Origin: Gemmatimonadaceae bacterium
GTDB taxonomy: Bacteria; Gemmatimonadota; Gemmatimonadetes; Gemmatimonadales; Gemmatimonadaceae
Assembly (NCBI GenBank): GCA_025929535.1
Contig: JAICLZ010000042.1
Coordinates: 1-37,592 of the forward strand
DNA length: 37,592 nt
Reading direction: 5' to 3'
Positions within the stretch are counted from its first letter, which is position 1. Every line of letters begins with the position of its first letter. A program made the translations under genes and the position numbers. Positions 1 through 8,410 of this stretch are shown here, piece by piece. Under the pieces are notes generated by a model. It saw only the letters and a list, made by a program, of their open reading frames with translations. It was not told the DNA's origin and did no database searches.

Positions 1-1078
1 TCTTCACTCCCGCCGCCACCGCCTTGCGCAGCCCGGCGTGCTTGAGCTTCGACATCGCCTCGTCCTTGCGAAGAATCTCGTCCGGCCACCCCTGCGCTTT
101 TCCGGTCTGGCGAATGTACTCGCCATCGATGAGGTCCGACACGAGATACGTCCCGTGCTCCTTCATCAACCGGATCGACTCGTCATCGAGCAGCGAGCCG
201 TGCTCGATCGATGCGACACCCGCGCGGATGGCGGCATTGATCCCGGCCGTGCCATGCGCATGTGCCGCAACACGCGCGCCGTACTTGGCCGCCTCGGTCA
301 CTGCAGCGTGGATCTCCTCCTCGCTGTATTCCTGCACACCGGGCTTCGTGCCCGCCGCGAGCACCGCACCCGTCGCGATGATCTTGATCATGTCCGCGCC
401 ATGATTCAGGATCTCGCGCACGCGCTGCCGGATCTCCGTGGCGTTGTTCGCGACGCCGAGCCGCATGTCCGGCGGGAGCGTGACATCCGTCGCCATGCCC
501 GTGACTTCGCCGCCTCCGGTGCTCACGGTGATGTACGCGCCCGCGACCGCCATGCGCGGCCCCATCACGAGCCCGCTGTTGATGTAGTCGCGCAGCGCCA
601 CATCGAGATACGCGCGGAAGGTCCCGACATCGCGCACGGTCGTGAACCCCGCGAGCAGCGTTCGCCGCGCGTGCACCACGCCATCGAGCGTCTCCTGCGC
701 GGCCGAGCGCTCGAGAGGAAGCAGCACGTCGGCGTTGGTCTCACCGCCGATCAGATGCGTGTGGCAGTCGATGAGTCCCGGCGCCACCGTGTACTTCGAG
801 AGATCGATCACCCTCGCGCCGGCGGGAACGTGCCCGGGCGCAGCCTCCACCGACGCGATCTTGTCGCCGCGCACGACGATCAGCTGGTCGCGCAGCACTT
901 TCCCGGCCTCGACGTCCACGAGCCAGCCGGCACGGACGGCGGTGACCACCGTGCTGTCCGGACTCGAATAGGGCGGCGCCATGAAATCCGGCGTCTGCAT
1001 CTGCGCGGGCGCCCTGCGCGCGGCCATCCCGAGCAACGTGCCCGCAACGAGCGCCGCGCGAGCGAATGTGTGCCTCAT
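1..1078 (-). CDS. Exported amidohydrolase (COG1228, prolidase-like), C-terminus cut by window edge
   Basis: Metal-dependent hydrolase of the amidohydrolase superfamily, predicted periplasmic. The protein starts MRHTFARAALVAGTLLGMAA, a Sec-type signal peptide. The visible part has the metal motif HTH after PGLIDC, the lysine of IKIIATG (usually the carboxylated bridging lysine), HAHG and SIEHG. The later TDAG aspartate that completes the site lies beyond base 1, so about 85 residues are missing. COG1228 relatives include Xaa-Pro, Xaa-Arg and Xaa-Lys dipeptidases, so a peptide substrate is my inference. Its ATG overlaps the stop of the upstream paralogue by one base (TGATG), so the two are translationally coupled. 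By eye it is about three-quarters identical to that paralogue over the shared region. Confidence 0.9.
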   Translation of the reverse strand, partial: MRHTFARAALVAGTLLGMAARRAPAQMQTPDFMAPPYSSPDSTVVTAVRAGWLVDVEAGKVLRDQLIVVRGDKIASVEAAPGHVPAGARVIDLSKYTVAPGLIDCHTHLIGGETNADVLLPLERSAAQETLDGVVHARRTLLAGFTTVRDVGTFRAYLDVALRDYINSGLVMGPRMAVAGAYITVSTGGGEVTGMATDVTLPPDMRLGVANNATEIRQRVREILNHGADMIKIIATGAVLAAGTKPGVQEYSEEEIHAAVTEAAKYGARVAAHAHGTAGINAAIRAGVASIEHGSLLDDESIRLMKEHGTYLVSDLIDGEYIRQTGKAQGWPDEILRKDEAMSKLKHAGLRKAVAAGVK

Positions 1079-2409
1079 CACGGAGCCTTGTAGACGGTTC
1101 CGGTTTTCATCACGAACGCCACCTTCGTGTAGCGGCTGATGTCCGCAAGGCCGTCGCCTTCCACCGCGATGATGTCCGCCGATTTTCCCGGCGCGATCGA
1201 GCCGACCCTGTCCTCCCAGCCGATCAGCGTTGCCGCGTTGATCGTTGCGGCCTGCAGCGCCTGCATGGGCGTGAGCCCCCACTTCACCATGTAGGGCAGC
1301 TGCCGCGCGTTCAGGCCGTGCGGATAGACGCCGGCATCCGTGCCGAAGGTGATCTTCACGCCCGCGGCAACGGCCTTGCGAAACCCTTCGCGCTGCGCCT
1401 CGGTGGTCTCGTCGTTCTTGCGCAGAATTTCCGCGGACCAGCCCTGCTGCTTGCCGACGGTCGCGATGTAGTCGCCGTTGTAGATGTCGGCATCGAGATA
1501 GGTGCCGTGCTCCTTCATCAGGCGAATCGATTCATCGGTCATCAGCGATCCGTGCTCGATCGATGCGACACCGGCTTTGACTGCGGCATTGATTCCCTCG
1601 GGCCCGTGCGCATGCGCGGCAACGCGAGCGCCGTACTTGGCGGCCTCGGTCACCGCCGCGTGAATCTCCTCCTCGCTGAACTCCTGCACGCCGGGCTTGG
1701 TCCCGGGCGCGAGCACCGCACCCGTCGCAATGATCTTGATCAGATCGGCGCCGTGATTCAGGATCTCACGCACGCGCTGGCGCACCTCGTCCGCCGAGTT
1801 GGCCACGCCCATGCGCATGTCGGGTGGAAGGCCGGCATCCGTGGCGAGCCCCGTCACTTCGCCACCGCCCGAGCTCACGGTGATGTACGCACCGGCGACC
1901 GCCATGCGCGGACCCATCGCGTAGCCGTTGTTGATGAAGTCCCTGAGCGCCACATCGAGATAGGCACGATACGTCCCCACATCGCGCACGGTCGTGAATC
2001 CCGCGAGAAGAGTGCGGCGCGCGTTCTTCACGCCGTCGAGCGTCTCCTGCGCGGCCGAGCGCTCGAGCGGGGCCGAGGCGTTCGCGGATTCGTCGCCGCC
2101 AATGAGATGGGTGTGGCAGTCGATGAGTCCCGGCGTCACCGTGTACTTCGAGAGATCGATGACCTTCGCACCGGCGGGCGGGTGTCCCGGCGCGGGCTCG
2201 ACCGACGCGATCTTGTCGCCGCGCACCACGATCACCTGGTCGCGGAGCACGACGCCCTTGTCCACATCGACGAAGCGCCCCGCGCGGATCACCCTCACGA
2301 CGGTGGCCGCGGGCGGCGAGTATGGAGGTGCCATGAAGTCCGGCATCTGTGCCGCTGCGCGCTGGGAGAGCGCGGCCAGCGCGCAGGCGAGGACGACCAT
2401 TCGTTGCAT
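1078..2409 (-). CDS. Exported amidohydrolase (COG1228, prolidase-like), full-length tandem copy
   Basis: 443-residue amidohydrolase, predicted periplasmic. The start chosen (MQRMVVLACALAALSQRAAA) gives a clean signal peptide; a second ATG three codons later (2400) is equally possible, and neither has a clear Shine-Dalgarno. The metal site is complete: HTH after PGLIDC, K in LIKIIATG, HAHG, SIEHG and TFGTDAG. The family (COG1228) hydrolyses dipeptides or cyclic amides; the substrate here is unknown. It is first in a two-gene operon with its paralogue. The start codon lies inside a TTGCATACAA palindrome that recurs near the Rieske genes, which hints at shared regulation. Confidence 0.92.
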   Translation of the reverse strand: MQRMVVLACALAALSQRAAAQMPDFMAPPYSPPAATVVRVIRAGRFVDVDKGVVLRDQVIVVRGDKIASVEPAPGHPPAGAKVIDLSKYTVTPGLIDCHTHLIGGDESANASAPLERSAAQETLDGVKNARRTLLAGFTTVRDVGTYRAYLDVALRDFINNGYAMGPRMAVAGAYITVSSGGGEVTGLATDAGLPPDMRMGVANSADEVRQRVREILNHGADLIKIIATGAVLAPGTKPGVQEFSEEEIHAAVTEAAKYGARVAAHAHGPEGINAAVKAGVASIEHGSLMTDESIRLMKEHGTYLDADIYNGDYIATVGKQQGWSAEILRKNDETTEAQREGFRKAVAAGVKITFGTDAGVYPHGLNARQLPYMVKWGLTPMQALQAATINAATLIGWEDRVGSIAPGKSADIIAVEGDGLADISRYTKVAFVMKTGTVYKAP

Positions 2410-2414
2410 ACAAT
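2404..2414. promoter_or_regulatory. Operator-like palindrome TTGCATACAAT, copy 1
   Basis: A near-perfect inverted repeat, TTGCATACAA (one mismatched pair from TTGTATACAA), between the divergent amidohydrolase and Rieske genes. It covers the amidohydrolase start region and lies about 150 bases upstream of the Rieske start. It includes TACAAT, which could serve as a -10 element for the plus strand. The same 10-mer or its complement recurs at 2738 and 8411. The pattern resembles GntR-type operators, but no regulator gene is in the window, so the role is inferred. Confidence 0.4.
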
Positions 2415-2566
2415 GACCGGGAGGGAGTACCGAGGAGAACTGCCGGACGGATGATGGCGCGCCGGCGGCCCGGGCGACAGGGGACCGGCACCCCGAAGGC
2501 CCTGCCCTTTCGCCGTTCACCGAGTCGCCACATCTTCCGGCACCACCATCCTTCCCCGGATTACAC

Positions 2567-3706
2567 ATGGCGACGTTCGTCAAGACTCGGGACATCCCGA
2601 TCGCCGGCGCGCACACGCTGCCGCAGGAATTCTTCACCTCCGCCGAGCTCTTTGGCCAGGAATTCGATCGCATCTTCGCGCGCCGCTGGATCTGCATCGG
2701 ACGCGAATCCAAGATCGCGAACCGAGGTGATTATTTTTTGCATACAATCGGGAAGGAGAGCATCATCGTCCTGCGCGACCAGTCCGGGGAGGTACGCGCG
2801 CACTACAACACCTGCCGCCACCGCGGCGCCCGCATGTGCGAGGCGGCTTCGGGCACGCTCTCCGAAACCATCCAGTGCCCATATCACGCCTGGACCTACG
2901 CGCTCGACGGCCGCCTCGTCGGCGCGCAGACGAGCGACTCGATTCCCGGCTTCGACAAGAAGAACTTCCCGCTGGTCAGTGTCGCAATCGCCGAGTGGGA
3001 GGGGTTCCTCTTCATCAACCTCGATCCGAATCCCGAGCCCTTCGAGCAGGCGTTCGCGTCACTCCTCGGCCGCTTCGAGCGCTTCAATCTTCCGGGACTC
3101 ACCGTCGCGCGCACCATCGAGTACGACGTGAAGGCCAACTGGAAGCTCGTCTTCCAGAACTACTCCGAGTGCTATCACTGCTCGCCCGTGCATCCGCAGC
3201 TCACGAAGATCACTCCGTCCAACAGCGGCGAGAACGACCTGTTCGAAGGGCCGTTCCTGGGCGGGTACATGGTGATGAACGAGCAGCACGAGAGCCTGTC
3301 GATGAGCGGACAGGCGTGCGGCGTGCCGGTGGGCGAGCTCGATGAAGCGGACATGAAGCGCGTGTACTACTACTCGATCTTTCCCAACATGCTTTTGAGT
3401 CTGCACCCGGACTACGTGATGGCGCACTACATCACCCCGGTCTCGCCGGATCGCTCACTCATCACCTGCGAGTGGCTCTTTCATCCCGACAGCGTGCGCG
3501 ACGACAGCTGGAACGTGGAGGACGGGATCGCGTTCTGGGATCTGACCAACCGCCAGGACTGGCACGTCTGCGAGATCAGCCAGGCGGGGATCGCGTCGCG
3601 CGGCTATCGCCCGGGTCCCTACTCGAGTCGCGAGAGCCTCTCCGTCATGTTCGACCGTGAAGTGCTCAACGCGCTGGGGCGCGACGGCGAGGGCGGCGGC
3701 GAGTAG
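2567..3706 (+). CDS. Rieske non-heme iron oxygenase, alpha subunit (GbcA/CntA-like)
   Basis: 379-residue oxygenase component of a ring-hydroxylating or demethylating dioxygenase, cytoplasmic. The N-terminal Rieske domain has the 2Fe-2S ligands C83, H85 (CRHRG), C104 and H107 (CPYHAW). The catalytic domain has NYSECYHCSPVHP with E201, H204 and H209, and the third iron ligand is probably D331 in NRQDW. Glu in place of the usual bridging Asp, with the ECYHC motif, is typical of enzymes that oxidise quaternary amines such as glycine betaine and carnitine. With a second Rieske gene and a sarcosine oxidase homologue next door, N-demethylation is a reasonable inference. No ferredoxin or reductase partner is encoded here. 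Codons 55-60 are strikingly AT-rich and hold a copy of the TTGCATACAA palindrome. Confidence 0.93.
   Translation: MATFVKTRDIPIAGAHTLPQEFFTSAELFGQEFDRIFARRWICIGRESKIANRGDYFLHTIGKESIIVLRDQSGEVRAHYNTCRHRGARMCEAASGTLSETIQCPYHAWTYALDGRLVGAQTSDSIPGFDKKNFPLVSVAIAEWEGFLFINLDPNPEPFEQAFASLLGRFERFNLPGLTVARTIEYDVKANWKLVFQNYSECYHCSPVHPQLTKITPSNSGENDLFEGPFLGGYMVMNEQHESLSMSGQACGVPVGELDEADMKRVYYYSIFPNMLLSLHPDYVMAHYITPVSPDRSLITCEWLFHPDSVRDDSWNVEDGIAFWDLTNRQDWHVCEISQAGIASRGYRPGPYSSRESLSVMFDREVLNALGRDGEGGGE
2738..2748. promoter_or_regulatory. Operator-like palindrome TTGCATACAAT, copy 2 (inside Rieske gene)
   Basis: Exact repeat of the 11-mer at 2404, here within the coding sequence (codons for L-H-T-I) and preceded by a run of T (TTATTTTTTG) that is unlike the surrounding GC-rich codons. 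It could be an internal operator that acts by looping or roadblock with the copy at 2404. It could also be chance. Function is inferred from recurrence only. Confidence 0.3.
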
Positions 3707-3727
3707 TCAAGGTGCCCCTTCGAGCAC

Positions 3728-4591
3728 TCAGCCATTCCTCCAGGCCGCGGCCATCTCGTGCGCGTACGCCGCGAATCCACGCGGCGGGTGTCCCAGCACG
3801 GACGTCAGCTGCGCGATGTCGGCCGGCGTCGCCTTCAGCCCCTCCTTCTGGAAGAACGCGTACATGTGCTTGAAGTCGTAGAGCATCGACGGCGGTAGAT
3901 AGGCGCGGTTCTGCTCTTCCCACACATTCAGGTCATCACCCGCATACCTGATCGGCTTTCCGAGCGCGCGGCTCCAATCCGCAGCCGTGCTCTCGCCGGT
4001 GACGACCTCGGGTCCCACGATATTGTAGATCTTCTTGTTGTGGCCACCGGTCGTGAGCGCCGCGACCGCCACCTCGCCGATGTCGCGCACGTCCACGCGC
4101 GAGAGGCCCGTGCTCCCGATCGGCTGCGGATACACACCGTAGCCAAGCAACACGTCCTTGAACCAGACGTCGTTCTGGTAAAAGTTGTTCGGCCGCAGGA
4201 TCGTCCACTCCATTCCGGATTTCATCACGGCGGCTTCGACCGCGATCTTTCCGCCGAAATGGGGGAGGTGCGGCGCCCGGTCGAGGTGATGGACGGACAG
4301 ATACACGAGCCGCTTCGCACCGCCATCGCGCGCACCGTTCACGCCGAGGATTCCCTCGAACGTCTCCGTGGTGCTGACGGGATTGAGGAGGAACACGGCT
4401 TCCATTCCGTCGAACGCACCCAGCGTCGACGGATCGAGCAGATTGCCGATCACGCCGGTCACGCCCTTGGGCAGCTTGCTCGCGTGCTCGGGTGAGCGCG
4501 TCAGCACGTGAACCTGCTCGCCGCGGCCCATGAGCTGACGAACGATTTCGGATCCGACCGTCCCCGTTCCGCCCACCACCAGAATCTTCAT
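3728..4591 (-). CDS. NmrA-like NAD(P)-binding protein (atypical short-chain dehydrogenase)
   Basis: 287-residue Rossmann protein. The N-terminus MKILVVGGTGTVG carries the GGxGxxG dinucleotide motif at residues 7-13, and the body has the NmrA-like pattern (WTILRPNNFYQN, then a late IYNIVGPEVVTG). There is no classical YxxxK, as usual for NmrA/quinone-reductase-2-like members, which act as NAD(P)H sensors or quinone/aldehyde reductases. The start at 4591 is preferred over the ATG two codons upstream because GGAGA lies six bases before it. It is 39 bases downstream of the permease and so probably the last gene of the Rieske-oxidase-permease operon. It converges with the first Rieske gene, 21 bases apart. 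Substrate unknown. Confidence 0.85.
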   Translation of the reverse strand: MKILVVGGTGTVGSEIVRQLMGRGEQVHVLTRSPEHASKLPKGVTGVIGNLLDPSTLGAFDGMEAVFLLNPVSTTETFEGILGVNGARDGGAKRLVYLSVHHLDRAPHLPHFGGKIAVEAAVMKSGMEWTILRPNNFYQNDVWFKDVLLGYGVYPQPIGSTGLSRVDVRDIGEVAVAALTTGGHNKKIYNIVGPEVVTGESTAADWSRALGKPIRYAGDDLNVWEEQNRAYLPPSMLYDFKHMYAFFQKEGLKATPADIAQLTSVLGHPPRGFAAYAHEMAAAWRNG

Positions 4592-4630
4592 GGTCATTCT
4601 CCGTGCGAGTGTCGTGCGTGAGCGGAAAAG

Positions 4631-6046
4631 CTATTTGCGCCGGCCGACCACATAAAGTCCCACACCGATGGCGATCATGGCAATGGTGAGCCCGCCGATC
4701 TTGGCCACGGCGAGTGGCTTGTTCGGCTCGTCATCCGCGGGAAGCATCGCGAGCCCCACCGATATCGTGGTCGTCGTGAAGCCGATGGCCGCGAGCGCGA
4801 TCGCCACCGGCGTTCCGCCGGGCACGCGAATGACCTCCGGCCCCGCGGGCTCGCGCTGCAGCTTGATCATGGCTGCAAACATGAACATGTACGGGAGGAA
4901 GTACGCGATCACGGACATGCTCACGAGCACGTTGTACGCGCCCGCCACGGATGTCCCCGCCTGCCCGGCGAAGATGAGGATCGCGGCGATCACCGCCTGG
5001 ACGAGCAGCGCGACGTACGGCGTGCCCCATCGCGGATGGATCTTCGCGAACGAGGGAGGCAGGCGCCGGTCGATTCCGATCACGAACGGCAACCGTCCCG
5101 CCGCAGCGAACCACGCGCCCGCCTGCCCCAGTCCGCCGAAGGTGATGAGCAGCGCGATACCCGCGGCGATCCACGGAATCCCGAGCTTTGTCGCCACAAG
5201 GGTGATCGCGGTGATGATCCCCTGCATGTTCTGAATCTGCCGCGCTGGAAGCGCCAGCAGCATCGCCACTGTCGCAGCGATGTAGAGAATGACCGTCAGC
5301 GCGCCGGCGATGAGCACCGCGCGCGGAATGTTTCTGCGCGCGTCCTCTATCTCGTCGCCGAGCATCGATGCGCTCTCGAGTCCGCTCAGCGAGAACGCGA
5401 TCGTCGACCAGAAAATAATGTCCTTGAGATGCGTGCTCGGCACGAAGGACTGTGCGGTGAAGTGAGTCGCGGACCCGAGGAGCACTCCGGCAGCGATCCC
5501 CATCCCCACGAGCACGATTCCGGGAATCCAGAGACCGAGAGCGCCGAGGTTGTGCAGCCACTTCCCGATGTTGAGGCCGACGACGTTGAGGCCGACCGCC
5601 ACTGCCAGTGCCAGTATCGAGAAGATGATGAAGTACGGCTGGCTGTTCTGCAGCGCGTCGAACCTGTGTCCGAAGATGAAGAGCGCGTTCGCGGCGGTAA
5701 AATAGAAGAGGCTCGGGAAGTACGGCAGGTTCGACGACCAGTACAGATAGCCGGATAGATAACCAGGGAATTCGCCGAACGCGCGTCGTGTCCACGAGTA
5801 GAGTCCGCCCTCTTCCGGATAGCGCGACGACAGCTCGAGAACCGTGAACACGAGAGGCACATAGAGCGCGAGCGCGCCGATGATCCAGATCACGACGGAG
5901 CTCGGCCCCGCCGCTGCGGCCTGCGCGATCCAGCGCAGGCTGAATCCCGTGACGAGGTAGAACAGGATGAGGTCGCGGAACCCCATCGCACGCCGAAGCG
6001 CCGGCGCCGGAGGTGCCTCCGTGTTCACCTCGGCCAGCGCCGTCAC
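4631..6046 (-). CDS. APC-superfamily amino acid/amine permease
   Basis: 471-residue inner-membrane transporter with about 12 hydrophobic helices. It has the family landmarks ELSSRYPEEGGLYSW after helix 2 and SGLESASMLGDEIEDARRNI near helix 6, typical of amino acid-polyamine-organocation permeases. The GTG start overlaps the TGA stop of the sarcosine-oxidase homologue (GTGA), so the two are coupled. Context suggests import of the N-methylated amino acid or betaine-like compound processed by the neighbouring Rieske oxygenases and oxidase. The exact substrate cannot be read from the sequence. Confidence 0.92.
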   Translation of the reverse strand: MTALAEVNTEAPPAPALRRAMGFRDLILFYLVTGFSLRWIAQAAAAGPSSVVIWIIGALALYVPLVFTVLELSSRYPEEGGLYSWTRRAFGEFPGYLSGYLYWSSNLPYFPSLFYFTAANALFIFGHRFDALQNSQPYFIIFSILALAVAVGLNVVGLNIGKWLHNLGALGLWIPGIVLVGMGIAAGVLLGSATHFTAQSFVPSTHLKDIIFWSTIAFSLSGLESASMLGDEIEDARRNIPRAVLIAGALTVILYIAATVAMLLALPARQIQNMQGIITAITLVATKLGIPWIAAGIALLITFGGLGQAGAWFAAAGRLPFVIGIDRRLPPSFAKIHPRWGTPYVALLVQAVIAAILIFAGQAGTSVAGAYNVLVSMSVIAYFLPYMFMFAAMIKLQREPAGPEVIRVPGGTPVAIALAAIGFTTTTISVGLAMLPADDEPNKPLAVAKIGGLTIAMIAIGVGLYVVGRRK

Positions 6047-7209
6047 TGCATGTAGTTCTTCGGGGGATTCTTCATCGTGAGGATCGGCCGGTCGAGGGCG
6101 AACGACGAGAGATCGATGCTCGACGTGCCGTGGACCGCGAGCTCGGAGAGCAGCCGTCCGATCTGCGACGCGAACTTGAACGCGTGCCCCGCGCCGATCG
6201 CAACGACCACGTTGTCATGGCCCGGCACCGTGTCAATCACGAAGTCCCGATCCGGCGTCAGTGTGTAGAGGCAGGTCTTGGTGTGGATGATCGGCCCGAG
6301 CGCGCCCGGGATGTGGCGCGAGAGAAACTCCTCAACGCCGCGCAGATTCTCCGGCTCGGGCTCGAAGTCGCGCGTGTCCGCCGTCACGGGCCTTCCGCCC
6401 GCATCCTGCGCCGCCTTGGGACCCGCCTCGCCGAACGTCGGGAATCCGTAGAAGCATGGATCGTCCATCCAGATCCACACCGGAAATCTGTCCGGCGCGA
6501 AATCGTCGGGGCGCTTCGCCGCAAAATACGTCACCTGCTCGCGCGTCACCTCGAGGGGAAGCTCGATGCCGAGGTGGCCGAGCGCGCGGTTGGACCATGG
6601 ACCGGCGGCGATCACGAGCTTGCGGCAGCTGTAGTTGCCGCCCGCCGTTTCCACCGTGACCTCGTTGCCGCGCGTGATGATGTTGGTGACCGGCGTGTCA
6701 TCGATCAGCGTCGCGCCGTTTGCGCGCGCCATCGTGCGATGCGCCTCGTTCGCGCGCGCCGCCATCGCTATTCCGCTCTGCTCCTGGAAGAGTCCCACGA
6801 TGTCATCGCGCAACGTGAACTGCGGCCACCGCTTCATGATCTCGCCGGCGTCGAGATCCTCGAATTCCACGCCGCAGGCGCGCATCGCGTTGCGGTACGT
6901 GTCGAGTGGAATCTTCGAGTCGCGAGGCGCGAAATCGAGCCCGCCCGTTTTCAGCACCACCTGCTCGCCGCTCTCGCGCTCGAGCGTGCCCCACGCGTCG
7001 TAGGCGAGCTTCGCGAGCTCCACGTACTCCGGCGTGTGGTACGACAGCCGGATGATGCGCGAGTGGTCCTGCGACTCGCCGCGCACGTGTCCGAGCTCGA
7101 ATTGCTCGATGCCCAGCACCTCCGCGCCGGCGGCTCGCGAGAGCCAGTACGCCGCGCCGCTCCCGAGGCCACCGAGCCCGAGGACTATGTATTCGTAGTC
7201 GCGCTTCAC
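6043..7209 (-). CDS. Monomeric sarcosine oxidase / N-methyl amino acid oxidase family flavoprotein
   Basis: 388-residue FAD enzyme that aligns over its full length with monomeric sarcosine oxidase (MSOX), which oxidatively demethylates sarcosine to glycine, formaldehyde and H2O2. Visible features are GLGGLGS (11-17) for FAD, SRIIR with R51 and R54 (MSOX R49/R52), K265 (the oxygen-activating lysine), C313 in KTCLYT (the covalent flavin cysteine, MSOX C315), and K345 in GHAFKF (MSOX K348, carboxylate binding). The active-site His269 of MSOX appears replaced by Asp269, so the substrate may not be sarcosine itself. It has a GTG start seven bases after the Rieske stop, and its own stop overlaps the permease start. 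Confidence 0.9.
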   Translation of the reverse strand: MKRDYEYIVLGLGGLGSGAAYWLSRAAGAEVLGIEQFELGHVRGESQDHSRIIRLSYHTPEYVELAKLAYDAWGTLERESGEQVVLKTGGLDFAPRDSKIPLDTYRNAMRACGVEFEDLDAGEIMKRWPQFTLRDDIVGLFQEQSGIAMAARANEAHRTMARANGATLIDDTPVTNIITRGNEVTVETAGGNYSCRKLVIAAGPWSNRALGHLGIELPLEVTREQVTYFAAKRPDDFAPDRFPVWIWMDDPCFYGFPTFGEAGPKAAQDAGGRPVTADTRDFEPEPENLRGVEEFLSRHIPGALGPIIHTKTCLYTLTPDRDFVIDTVPGHDNVVVAIGAGHAFKFASQIGRLLSELAVHGTSSIDLSSFALDRPILTMKNPPKNYMQ

Positions 7210-7216
7210 CAGTGGT

Positions 7217-8377
7217 TCACTCGGGTGTCGTCCCGAGGCGCTCGCCCACGTAGCGGCGAATGTCGAGACTGAAGCTCTCCATCGGGGCGTAGAAGCCCGA
7301 GTCGAAGACGCGGCTGCGCATGCCGCGCTGCACTCCCTCGCAGATCGCCCAATCCTGCCGGTTCACGAGATCCCAGAAGTCCACCGCATCCGATGGATCG
7401 AATCCCGGCTTCGCGATCTCGTTCGGATGAAAGAGAAAGTCGCAGTCGATCGTGGTGTGCTCGGCGCTGCGCGGCCACAGGGTGAACGCCGCGACATGGT
7501 CGGCCGAGAGGCTGATCATGAAGTTCGGATAGATGAGCTCACCCTTGTGGCGAACACGTTCGTCCTCGTTCAGTCCGGGAAAGGGCTCGCGCGAGCTCGT
7601 GCCGCTATGTGTGAACGTCCACGCGCCCTCGGCGTGCTCGATGCCGCGCTCCCAATCGAGATCGGAGCCGCCGCGCACCCTGAATGACGGCACTAGCTTG
7701 CACAGCTCCGGGTGCACGCCGGCGCAGTGATAGCATTCGTTGTAATTCTCGAGCATCACTTTCCAGTTCGCGTCAATCTCGTACGTGATGCGCTTCACGC
7801 GCCGTAGATCGGCGAGCGGATAGTTCGCGAGTCGCGCGGCTGCCTCGCCGATCTGATTGGCGAGGGTGTGGCCGCGCGCAGCTGCTTCGCGCGGCATGAG
7901 ATTCAGAAAACAGAATCCGCCCCACGTGTCGATGCCAACGGGATGAAGCGAGAGCTCGTCCTTCTGAATTCCGGCGCTCTCATCGAGATAGGGCGCGGTG
8001 CGGAGCGCGCCATCGAGCGTGTACGTCCAGGCGTGGTACGGGCATTTGATGCCGCTTCCGAACGAGCCCGCGAGCTCCGGCGCGCAGCCCGCGCCGTCCG
8101 TGCCCGTGAGCACGAGCTGGCATCCGCGATGCCGGCACACGTTATAGAAGGCGCGGAGCTGGCCCTCGCGCGTGCGCACGATGAGCACGCTCTCCCCCGC
8201 GACATCGACCACGAGATAGCGGCCGGGCGCGGGGAGATCCTCCTCGCGGCCTGCGAGGAACCACTCGCGCACGAAGATGCGCTCCTTCTCGCGCGCGAAG
8301 ATCTCGGGCGAGATGTAGTGATCGCGCGAGAGCGTGCGCTCCATACCCCGGGCTGCTTCGATGTCGGGCTCGGCCAT
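7217..8377 (-). CDS. Rieske non-heme iron oxygenase, alpha subunit (second paralogue)
   Basis: 386-residue oxygenase. Rieske ligands are C81, H83 (CRHRG), C112 and H115 (CPYHAW). The mononuclear iron site is ENYNECYHCAGVHPE with E214, H217 and H222, and D342 in FWDLVNRQDW. The motif set is the same as in the first Rieske gene at 2567, but the sequences have clearly diverged, so these are old paralogues that may act on successive or different substrates. It is first in a minus-strand operon with the flavin oxidase, permease and NmrA-like gene. The ATG at 8377 is preferred; a longer in-frame start at 8461 would overlap the promoter and palindrome region. No electron-transfer partner is present. 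Confidence 0.92.
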   Translation of the reverse strand: MAEPDIEAARGMERTLSRDHYISPEIFAREKERIFVREWFLAGREEDLPAPGRYLVVDVAGESVLIVRTREGQLRAFYNVCRHRGCQLVLTGTDGAGCAPELAGSFGSGIKCPYHAWTYTLDGALRTAPYLDESAGIQKDELSLHPVGIDTWGGFCFLNLMPREAAARGHTLANQIGEAAARLANYPLADLRRVKRITYEIDANWKVMLENYNECYHCAGVHPELCKLVPSFRVRGGSDLDWERGIEHAEGAWTFTHSGTSSREPFPGLNEDERVRHKGELIYPNFMISLSADHVAAFTLWPRSAEHTTIDCDFLFHPNEIAKPGFDPSDAVDFWDLVNRQDWAICEGVQRGMRSRVFDSGFYAPMESFSLDIRRYVGERLGTTPE

Positions 8378-8410
8378 GCGATCTCGAATGGGAGTTGGTC
8401 GCTGCGATTG

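Noticed and set aside
1066..2454. Long plus-strand open frame (over 450 codons) opposite the amidohydrolase
   Set aside because: Its translation is rich in Arg/His/Ala with no motif, while the minus strand has a complete amidohydrolase. This is a GC-rich antisense shadow.
2410..2712. N-terminal extension of the second amidohydrolase to base 2712
   Set aside because: It would overlap the Rieske gene on the other strand and bury the signal peptide; the ATG at 2409 fits the family.
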